Part shown: positions 1-6,997 of the stretch, piece after piece
How positions within the stretch are numbered: position 1 is the stretch's first letter
How the letters are laid out: each line of letters starts with the position of its first letter
Assembly (NCBI GenBank): GCA_021030915.1
Contig: JAGEMR010000264.1
Span: 1 to 14,768, forward strand
Length of the DNA stretch: 14,768 nucleotides
From: Astrothelium macrocarpum
Taxonomy: Eukaryota; Ascomycota; Dothideomycetes; Trypetheliales; Trypetheliaceae
Direction of reading: 5' to 3'
Translations under genes and position numbers: made by a program
The notes under the pieces: generated by a model
The model's database searches: none
The model's input: the letters and a program-made list of their open reading frames with translations, nothing else
What the model was told of the DNA's origin: nothing

Positions 1-76
1 CTAACCCTAACCCTAACCCTAACCCTAACCCTAACCCTAACCCTAACCCTAACCCTAACCCTAACCCTAACCCTAA
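1..76. repeat. Telomere, (CCCTAA)n
   Basis: The window starts with CTAA followed by twelve perfect CCCTAA units and then breaks into unique AT-rich sequence. The C-rich strand reads 5' to 3' from base 1, which is the orientation of a left chromosome end whose 3' overhang would be TTAGGG repeats. TTAGGG is the usual repeat of filamentous fungi and also of vertebrates; the retroelement and decay pattern next to it favour a fungus. No degenerate telomere variants are seen at the junction. Confidence 0.98.
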
Positions 77-179
77 TTAATAAATAATGGTTGAATAAAT
101 AATTCTGAATATCAAATAAAAGATTTCAGTGATAAATTATATAATCAGATTTTAGGAATATATTTAATAGATTGAATGG

Positions 180-758
180 AATAATGAAATATTCCGTTTC
201 ATATTTTATAAAGGATTTAAGAATAATGTCAAAGACGAATTAATGTATTATACAGATATCACAGATATCCTATCGCAATTAATGAAAATAATGATTGAAT
301 TAGACGACAAATTATATATAAAAATTTTCAAAAAAAGGGGAGGCCGAAAATTAATTATAGGATGGGGAAATTCATGAATTCAGAATAATAATTATGATGA
401 TCTGATGGATTTTAATTTTATCGGAAAAGAAAAAAAGAAGGGTAATATTCATCTGAAAAAAGGATCTAAAGATAAAAAATATTATTTTTATAAAAAAGAG
501 GAATATTTCGCAAAAAATTACCGATTTAAATCCAATATAATATAACGAAAAATCATAATCATGAAAAGAGAAATCAATATGATTTTAATAAATAATCCGA
601 ATGAAAAAATTTTAATTGAAGGGATTATTCAGGAAATGTCTGATGAGGAGAACAAATGGCAGTTCGACCAATAGGATGATAATGGGAAAAATAATCCATT
701 TCCAATATCAAAAAATATATAAAAAACCCATGAAAGAATACGTGAATATATAATATAA
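180..758 (+). pseudogene. gag: Gag remnant (C-terminal part) with zinc knuckle
   Basis: Gag forms the virus-like particle and its zinc knuckle binds the element's RNA. Codon phase starting at 183 reads a typical Ty3 gag C-terminus: the segment FYKGFKNNVKDEL (207-245), then an acidic helix ending in LDDKLY (300-317), a basic linker, and a patch like the DPMD motif near 399-410. At 480-521 follows a correctly spaced CCHC knuckle in which all four ligands now read Tyr. The same phase continues past the knuckle as a charged tail to about 755, including EMSDEENKWQFD at 633-668. In-frame stops lie at 375, 543, 672, 720 and 756. The N-terminal half is missing at the telomere. The match to gag is from motif order and spacing; no search was possible. 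Confidence 0.82.
480..521 (+). other. Dead CCHC zinc knuckle of gag
   Basis: The 14-codon window has exact Cys-x2-Cys-x4-His-x4-Cys spacing, but positions 1, 4, 9 and 14 are all Tyr (codons at 480, 489, 504 and 519). TGT or TGC to TAT or TAC, and CAT to TAT, each need one transition. The surrounding residues (KKE before ligand 9, FAKN after it) fit the knuckle consensus. Confidence 0.8.
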
Positions 759-1744
759 TCAAATTAGTGAATAATTCAAATTATAAAAAAATATCTAATG
801 ACCGAATTCATATTTCAATAATATATCAGAAAAATATTAAAATAATCGAATTATGAGAATCATTTTATGGCTAAATTATATACAATTTCCAATTATTTAA
901 TATATATTATTATGATCCAAATTTTCAGAAAATAATTTAGGATTTTTATAGAATTATTATCAGAAAATTTTGAAATACAGAAAAATATTTCATTTAATAT
1001 AATCAATTCGAATCATAGGCGATTGATTTTATCAGAAGAATATTAAAATTCAGAATATTAATTATCGGAATATCGAAAATATTAAAAGATAAAAAAGAAT
1101 ATTTGACGAAATCATATTATTAATATATAAAATTCATAATATTCTGAATATCGAAAAATATAATGATGGTAATATTATAATAAGAATTATAAAAGGTATA
1201 TATATGACTAATAATAAAAAGGTATATTTATAAATAAAAAGATAGAAGAAATCATATCTATGAATACGCCATTATTCAAGAAAAATACTGAATATTTTCA
1301 AATAAATTTATTAATATAATCCGCCTACGATTATTGGATCAAAGATTATTTCTAAAAATAATTATTTATAAATAAAGAATATCCAGATCATAAAAAAAAA
1401 TGTTATTATTAATATAATAATATGAATTATAAAATCCATATAATAAAAAAATTAACGTAATATAAATAATAATTATAGAAAAATTATAATCTGACCAATT
1501 ATTTCATTTATCGATAACAGAAAAAAGAATATATATTAATCAATAAACGGTATTATAAAAATAGAAAAATCTATTTTTATCATAATGATTGTGAAATAAT
1601 ACAATATTCATCCATATTTATAAAATAGATTATAATAAAGATGTATTCATTATGGGAAAAAGATTTAAATTCTATATATAAAATACGTATATAGATCTAA
1701 ATATTATTCAGATATCCAATCATTTATTATATATTATAATAATA
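759..1744 (+). other. Poorly readable stretch between gag and protease
   Basis: About 1 kb of very AT-rich sequence inside the element. Partial continuity of the gag phase can be argued to roughly 1100, but stops become dense and I recognise no domain. In many Ty3/gypsy elements the protease follows the zinc knuckle much more closely, so this may be a long gag-pol linker, an extra domain decayed beyond reading, or an old nested insertion. A Cys- and His-containing patch near 1551-1592 does not have knuckle spacing. Confidence 0.5.
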
Positions 1745-2017
1745 TTGGAAAAGAAAAAGGGGATTAAAATATTAATCAATTCAGAAATAAATAAAAATTT
1801 CGTATTTAAAAGATTTCAGAAATCATTAAATTTATCAATCAAATCAAAAGATCAGAAATACGTAATACACGTAATAATAGAAGAAAAAATGCCGGAAACT
1901 GGTGAAATTTTAGAAAAGATTCGATCAATATTTATGACTATCACAGGATATATTAAAAAAATCATATTTGATATCATTATTATAATCAGATATAATATTA
2001 TATTAAAATTATTTTGA
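1745..2017 (+). other. Retropepsin (aspartic protease) domain, catalytic Asp lost
   Basis: This is the longest stop-free stretch of the element (90 codons). It carries the pattern of a Ty3 protease: LINSEINKNFV at 1772-1804 aligns with the LIDSGA-type active-site loop, followed by a PETGEI turn (1892-1909) and, near the end, RYNIIL (1988-2005), where the family has the second conserved R-Y-D-I-I-L-type segment. The active-site Asp codon at 1778 is now AAT (Asn) and the following Gly at 1784 is GAA (Glu). Both are G-to-A changes. Confidence 0.75.
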
Positions 2018-2386
2018 TTATAATAATATAATCTAATAATCAATTAAAAAGATGGAATATTGAAAATAAATGGATATAATTATAGGATTATATCGAAATT
2101 TTTATATTCAGATATGATGAAAAATAAAATGAATGATTATTTCATATAAATCATTTCAAAAAATGAGATTTTTATCAAAAGAATTTCGGATATAACCGAT
2201 ATTCTAATAGAATAAAAAGATCAAAAAATTAATAATTTAAAAATAATTCTAATCATTTCTGAAATTCTTTTAGAATATAAAAAATGGATATATTTTTTTA
2301 AAGAAAAATTAGATATTAAAATATTATTTAAATATCAATCATGGAATTATAAAATAAAATTTCTTATAAAAAAATAACCCATATTC

Positions 2387-3170
2387 AGACCCATTTATAT
2401 ATTATCCAATAAAAAATTTGAAATATTAAAAGAATATTTAAATAAAAATTTAAAAAAGGATTTTATCAAAAAATCGGAATTATTTATAAAATATCCGATT
2501 CTTTTTATATCAAAAAAAAATGAAAATTTATGATTATATATAAATTATTAATAATTCAATAAAATAATAATTAAAAATTGATATTTATTATTAAATATCA
2601 TAAAATTATAAAATAGATTTTTAAATATATAATAATTTATCAAATTGGATTTATTAAAAATCTATAATCTCATACGAATGAAAGAAGGCGAAGAATGAAA
2701 GATAATATTTCGAATAAAATATGAACATTTCGAATATTTTATTATACCATTTGAATTCATAAATATATCAGCCAATTATCAAATATTCGTAAATGATATA
2801 TTACGATCATATTTTAATAAATTCATGATAATGTATTTAAATGATATTTTTATTTATTCAAAGATTAAAAAAGAATATATATAATATATATAATAAATAT
2901 TCTAAAAATTAAATAAATAAAATTTACGATTAAAATTATCAAAATATGAATTCTGGACCAAAAAAATGAATTTCCTAAATTATATTATTAGGATAGAAAT
3001 CATACGAATTAATCCAAATAAAATAAAATCAATTAAAGATTGGCCAGAATCAAAAAATATAAAAGATATTCAATTCTTTTTAGAATTCATTAATTATAAT
3101 AAAAGATTTATCAATAAATATTTCTTCAAAATATAATTTCTAATAGAATTAATGAAGATTAAAAAAATAT
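2387..3170 (+). other. Reverse transcriptase domain, YLDD changed to YLND
   Basis: The domain starts near RPIY (2387) and includes YPILFISKK (2483-2509), the palm segment KLDL (2642-2653) with its first catalytic Asp kept at 2648, YNLIRMKEGEE with a stop where Trp is expected (2696), HFEYFIIPF, and the active-site strand YLNDIFIYS (2834-2860). The first Asp of the YLDD pair (codon 2840) reads Asn, the second (2843) is kept. Downstream, DWPESKNIKDIQ and FINYNKRFI, starting near 3040, are the connection-region motifs usual in Ty3 elements. This is the most secure domain call in the window. Confidence 0.93.
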
Positions 3171-3229
3171 TCGTTTTCGGAAAAAATAAAAAAAAAATAT
3201 TTGAAATATTCAAAAAAGACTATTTACAG

Positions 3230-3640
3230 AATTCTATATTAAAAATCATCAAATTATCAGAATTAATATAAATTAAAATTGATATATCCGATTTAACAAT
3301 AAAGGTATATTTATATTAATAAATATAAAATAGAAAATGGCATCTAATAGAATATTATTCGAAAAAATTTTCAGAATCAGAATAAAATTATGATATTCAT
3401 GATAAAGAATTTTTTATCATAATTATTATTTTATAATATTAAAAAATATATATTAAAGAATCACCATTTTTGGAAATTTTCATAAATCATAAAAATCTTA
3501 TCTATTTTACAATAATAAAATAACTGAATCAATAATAAATCAGATAATCAGAATTTCTAAAATAATACAAATTTATCATTAAATATACGTCAGAAAAAAA
3601 TAATTCTAAAATTGATATTTTAAATCAAAGACCAGATTAT
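3230..3640 (+). other. RNase H domain remnant
   Basis: The domain degrades RNA in RNA-DNA hybrids. Visible motifs are the first catalytic Asp (3281) in a KIDISD strand, WHLIEYYSKKFSESE, beginning near 3338, the NYDIHDKE helix with its Glu kept at 3407, and NHKNLIYF (3485-3508), where the family has DHKNL. The Asp at 3485 is now Asn. A short RPDYM motif near 3630 is where the family links RNase H to the integrase. Confidence 0.88.
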
Positions 3641-3779
3641 ATGACCAAAAAAATCAAAAATCAGATAATTCTTCAGATTAATCAAAACGGTATATTATCA
3701 GAAAATTATAAAAAAATCAATATAATTCTGATTATTTTTAAATAAAATTAATAAATAGAATAAAAAATCACGATTCTAT

Positions 3780-4560
3780 TAGAAAAAATCAAAAAAATCA
3801 TTAAAAAATATTATACCGGATTATTTTATGAACATTTAGAAATCATATAAATAATGAAAAATATTCAATAAAATTGCCATTTCAAAAAAATAAAAGAATA
3901 TATCCAAAATTATATTATTAAATATGAATTATATCAAAAAAATAAATATAATATATAAATAAAAAAAAGAATAATTATATTAATAAAATTATTATATGAA
4001 TTATTCAAATAAATCATCATAGATTTTATTACGGATTTATTTAAATTAAAAAATCTAATAATAGAATTAAAATATAACATAATCATAATTATTATAAATA
4101 AATTAATAAAATATATTATCATCGAATAATTCAAAAAAATGTATAAAATAATTCATACGGCCGAATTATTATTCTAAAAATTAGTCAAATATTTTGGAAT
4201 TCTAATAAATATTATATCTGACAGAAATTGAAAATTTATATCAGTCTATTAAAAAATAATTTTAAATGAATTCAGAATCAAATTAAAAATATCCACGATA
4301 TATTATAAAAAAACGGACGGCCAGATAAAACGTATAAATCAGATATTAAAATAATATTTAAAATATTATATGAATAACCAATAAAATAATTAGATATTTT
4401 TATTATTTATAACATAATTAATATTAAATTAAAGAATATCGTTAATCACGCAGAAAATACCAATAGAATATATTTTAGAATAAAATAATAAAAATCAAAT
4501 TAAATAAAATACGGAAATATTTTCAGATTAAATATAATAAAATATATCATATAAATTGGA
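3780..4560 (+). other. Integrase remnant (zinc-binding domain and catalytic core)
   Basis: The N-terminal HHCC zinc-binding domain is seen at about 3830-3945; its C-x2-C pair reads Tyr-x2-Tyr (codons 3923 and 3932). The catalytic core begins with DFITDL (4022-4039, first Asp kept) and continues to IISDR with the second Asp kept at 4220. The conserved TDGQ-x-E-R-x-N-Q block follows at 4313-4342, where the catalytic Glu codon at 4328 is AAA (Lys). The D-D-E triad is therefore broken. Many in-frame stops follow. Confidence 0.88.
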
Positions 4561-4889
4561 AATTCTGATATAAATATAAAAAAATATCCAAAAGAATAAT
4601 TAATAGATATTAATCAGAAATACGAAAATAAATATTTTCAGAAAAAATAAATTTCAATTAAAAAAGGAAGATAAAATATATTTATTTATCAAAAATTTCA
4701 AAAATAAATTATCGATCAAAAAATTAGAATCAGTCAAAATCGGACCATTTCTGATACAAGAATAAAAAAAATCAATGAATTTTAAATTGAAATTATTATA
4801 AAATATAAAAATCCATCCAATATTCCATATATTTTTATTCTAATTAATAAATATAATAATATTATATTAAAAGATATTTTATTTTAAAT

Positions 4890-5045
4890 CAGAAAAAAAA
4901 AACGAATTCGAAATAAAAAAAATATTCAATTATCATAATAAATTATATCTGATCAAATAAAAAAGATATCTAAATTCGAAAAATATATAAAAAATATTAA
5001 AAAATTTAAAAAATTATCAATAAAAAATTAAAAAATTTTGTAAAA
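4890..5045 (+). other. Chromodomain remnant at the pol C-terminus
   Basis: In pol phase the segment reads NEFEIKKI, then KLYLIK, a stop where Trp is expected, KRYLNS, another stop at the expected Trp, and KILKNLKN. This follows the chromodomain order of strand, L-I-K-W-K-G-Y, N-T-W-E-P and C-terminal helix. Chromodomains at the integrase C-terminus direct chromoviruses into heterochromatin, which fits the location beside a telomere. Two of the aromatic-cage positions are now stop codons. Confidence 0.8.
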
Positions 5046-5079
5046 AAAAAGGAATATATTATAAAAAATTAAATCAATT

Positions 5080-5572
5080 TTTTTTTTTAAAATAAATATT
5101 CCGATTATCTGGAAGAATTATTAATAATCTCTGAAATATTATTATTCAGAAAATTCAATAAAAAATCTAAAAATAATGTATTAAAATCCGGAATTTCAAA
5201 GATTTCATCGGTCATATTCTATTATATAAAATTTATTATTTTATTAGTACGAATTTTTTCTATATTCTATACCTTTTGAATAATAAAATTTTATTATCTC
5301 TGATATAATAAATTTATTTACGAATTTAAACGAATTATTCGCGTAATAATCTTTTATTATATCCGGATATTCTTTTATATTTTATTTCATAATTGATTCA
5401 TTTGAATATTAATCTTTTCGAATATCCGATCTGAAATAATTAAATCATAAAAAATTATCTTTTTTATATATTCAGTATATTTTTTTAAATCCTGGGTCAG
5501 ATGATAAGAATAATCATTCTGGATATAATTCTGATAAAGACGCATAACGAGAAGAATAGAGAATAATTTCAA
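5080..5572 (-). pseudogene. Antisense coding remnant in the 3' part of the retroelement, unrecognised
   Basis: On the minus strand, codons from 5572 down to 5387 are open (61 codons), with an ATG at 5545. The reading is charged and helical, for example YHLTQDLKKYTEYIKK. After the stop at 5386-5384 the same phase continues with stops. It opens again at ATG 5215-5213 as MTDEIFEIPDF for about 40 codons, to near 5100. Two readable segments in one phase over about 490 bases, in the strand opposite to pol, suggest one decayed ORF of about 160 codons. I do not recognise the product. It could be an accessory antisense ORF of the element, an inserted fragment, or chance: very AT-rich DNA gives lysine-, isoleucine- and asparagine-rich readings easily. 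Confidence 0.4.
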
Positions 5573-5693
5573 TAAATGTTATATACGGCGAATAGAAGAA
5601 CAAAAAGGGCGAAATTTGGAAATACGAAAAGAGGGAACCATGATGACCCTGGGACACGTCATCATAATATATAAGCACATGAGGTCACGTGCC

Positions 5694-5707
5694 AAAAAAG
5701 GAGGGAA
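5694..5707 (+). other. Polypurine tract, plus-strand primer site
   Basis: The run AAAAAAGGAGGGAA ends three bases before the TG of the LTR. An A/G-only tract immediately upstream of the 3' LTR is the RNase H-resistant primer for plus-strand DNA synthesis. Its position independently supports the LTR start at 5711. Confidence 0.85.
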
Positions 5708-5758
5708 TAATGTTGTGACCACTGAAAGGGCCGTGTATACGTCCGTGTACCCGCCCGA

Positions 5759-5880
5759 CCCCTGGTTCAGAAAACTCACATTATGAGCCAGAAGAGCCGA
5801 CCTCTGGCTCAGAAGGCTCATATTATGAGTCAGAAGAGCCAACCCCTGATTCAGAAATTTCCTGTTATGAGCCAGGAAAT
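5759..5880 (+). repeat. 42-bp tandem repeat inside the LTR, about 2.9 copies
   Basis: Units at 5759-5800, 5801-5842 and 5843-5880 share the frame CCYCTGRYTCAGAA, then TTATGAGYCAG. The unit length is divisible by three, so one + strand phase (codon start 5761) stays open through all units and reads an acidic 14-residue repeat of the form PTSGSE, YYE, EEPT. That phase is open from 5719 to the TAG at 5893 but has no start codon, so I do not call it a gene. Confidence 0.85.
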
Positions 5881-5887
5881 ATTGCAA

Positions 5888-5895
5888 ATATATAG
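5888..5895 (+). promoter_or_regulatory. TATA-like element of the LTR promoter
   Basis: ATATATAG lies at 5888-5895, about half way along the LTR. A TATA box there would place the start of the R region shortly downstream, near 5915-5925. This is inferred from position and sequence only. Confidence 0.45.
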
Positions 5896-6089
5896 GAACG
5901 CAACGCGACCATTATAACCTCGTTATATTCAAAACCATTCTTTAAATTAGCCTTTGATAGCGTCTTCAGTAGAATTTTGAAATTACCAAATCATATCACT
6001 CCTTACTAATTCAGTCCTTTACCGACTCACTTCAGAAGCCATCTTGATCCCAAGTAGACTTGACCCCAAGGATACCTAGGATCATAACA

Positions 6090-6431
6090 TAAATAAAATT
6101 TTATATAATTATTAATTTAAATATCATATATAATGAATAAATATTGTTATAATAAAATAAAATCATATATTAATTTTTTTTTAATATTTTAAAATATCAT
6201 TTGATAATATGAAAAAATATAAAAAATTATATAATCATATTTATTTTTATTTTTATTTTATATAAAATAAAAATATTTTATTTGAATTTATTTATTATAA
6301 TCATGAATCGAATTTAAAAATTTTTAAAATAATTCAATTTTATTATCATTTGATTATAATAATTTATTTAAAATAATTTAATTTTTTAATATATATATAT
6401 ATATAAAAATATGAATTTTTATTCGAAATGA

Positions 6432-6464
<33 letters not shown>

Positions 6465-6680
6465 AATTTATAAATATCAATAATTTTATCAAAAAAAATT
6501 TCAATTTTTGATTATTAATAATTTAATAAATAATTTTTATTTTGAAAATTTCTTTTAAATATATAAATGATTTGATAATCAAATTAATTCATTTTAAAAT
6601 CTAAAATCAAATAAATTATAAAATCGAATTATATTAAAAATTCGAAAATTAATTAAATTGAAATGAAATACTAAAAAATT
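6090..6680. other. AT-rich spacer with simple repeats, no gene seen
   Basis: The stretch has no readable coding trace on either strand. It holds an (AT)n microsatellite at 6389-6405 and a run of 26 A at 6437-6462. The surviving C and G are mostly in TpC and GpA steps, as in the other AT-rich blocks. It ends abruptly near 6680, where composition becomes ordinary and then locally very GC-rich. Confidence 0.8.
6437..6462 (+). repeat. Homopolymer A26
   Basis: Uninterrupted run of 26 A. It could be simple slippage in AT-rich DNA or the tail of an old retroposed sequence; no LINE or SINE body is readable upstream, so I take it as a simple repeat. Confidence 0.9.
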
Positions 6681-6997
6681 CAGAACCCGATCTCTATGAG
6701 CGAAAATTGCATCGAACCCTCGATGCGATTGATGCGGACCGCCAGGGACTGTACCGGGCGCAGCGCAGAGCGGAGCAGCGGAGGCACCAGACCGGCGGAA
6801 AGCGGGGGTGGAAGGCGGAGAGGCGGCGGAGGTGGTGGGATGGTAGGGTACAGCTGATGCAGCGGAGACAGCGAGAGCGACCATTGAGCGTGGAGCATGG
6901 AAGACTGAGTTTCCACCATAACGCACTATGTTGGACTCGTTGTGATGGTATCACAACCTCTCCGGTGAGTGCGAACTCAGACACGCCACGGTTTTGA
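6662..6997 (+). other. Arg-rich open frame over a G-rich tract, gene status uncertain
   Basis: One + strand phase is open from 6662 to the TGA ending at 6997 (about 111 codons). Its central part is strongly helical and basic: LYERKLHRTLDAIDADRQ at 6692-6745, then a run of Arg, Gln and Glu with few other residues to about 6850. There is no in-frame ATG before 6857, so it would have to be an internal or 3' exon. The codons lie in a purine-rich, GC-rich tract (6794-6848) that lowers stop frequency by itself, and the opposite strand is also open as Pro-rich frames. I do not recognise the sequence. It may be a gene fragment cut by the AT block to its left. Confidence 0.25.

Larger units (their letters stand above)
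1745..5062 (+). pseudogene. pol: Pol polyprotein remnant (PR-RT-RNase H-IN-chromodomain)
   Basis: Pol supplies the enzymes of retrotransposition: particle maturation, cDNA synthesis and integration. All five domains are readable in the same codon phase (codon starts such as 1778, 2648, 2834, 3281, 3407, 3485, 4022, 4220, 4328 and 4904). Over 3.3 kb no net frameshift separates the domains, although there are many in-frame stops. The stops often sit where the family has Trp (for example the codon at 2696, and the chromodomain KWK position), matching TGG changed to TGA, TAG or TAA. Gag lies one base out of phase with pol, as in elements using a -1 frameshift, though an indel in the gap would look the same. 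The protein cannot be made. Domain calls are from recalled family motifs, without a database search. Confidence 0.92.
77..6089 (+). mobile_element. Ty3/gypsy LTR retrotransposon, 5'-truncated at the telomere and heavily mutated
   Basis: A single + strand element is seen with this order: gag C-terminus with zinc knuckle, protease, reverse transcriptase, RNase H, integrase, chromodomain, polypurine tract, 3' LTR. Integrase after RNase H and a C-terminal chromodomain are the marks of the Ty3/gypsy chromovirus group. The 5' LTR, primer-binding site and gag N-terminus are absent because telomere repeats begin inside gag. Every enzymatic domain carries stops and lost catalytic residues, mostly G-to-A or C-to-T changes, so it cannot be autonomous. 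The recognisable pol domains stay in one phase throughout, so decay was by substitution, not indels. No target-site duplication can be tested because the 5' end is gone. Confidence 0.93.
5711..6089 (+). repeat. 3' long terminal repeat, 379 bp
   Basis: The LTR begins TGTTGTGA next to the polypurine tract and ends TCATAACA, whose reverse complement is TGTTATGA; 7 of 8 bases match, giving the usual TG...CA ends. It contains a TATA-like element and a 42-bp tandem repeat. Unlike the interior of the element it keeps ordinary base composition with many C and G in all contexts. The 5' LTR copy is missing, so pairwise dating of the insertion is not possible here. Confidence 0.85.

Noticed and set aside
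1551..1592. Second zinc-knuckle candidate with His and Cys before the protease
   Set aside because: Spacing does not fit Cys-x2-Cys-x4-His-x4-Cys and its phase differs from the protease.
3934..4134. 66-codon minus-strand open frame inside the integrase
   Set aside because: Shadow of the + strand integrase; hydrophobic composition is the normal complement of AT-rich DNA.
5579..5887. 102-codon minus-strand open frame with a 14-residue repeat
   Set aside because: The repeat is the antisense reading of the LTR 42-bp tandem array, and the frame spans LTR, polypurine tract and 3' region, so it is not a gene.
6389..6462. (AT)n and A26 as the 3' tail of a LINE or SINE
   Set aside because: No reverse transcriptase or endonuclease reading and no target-site duplication is visible around the run; simple repeats are expected in such AT-rich DNA.
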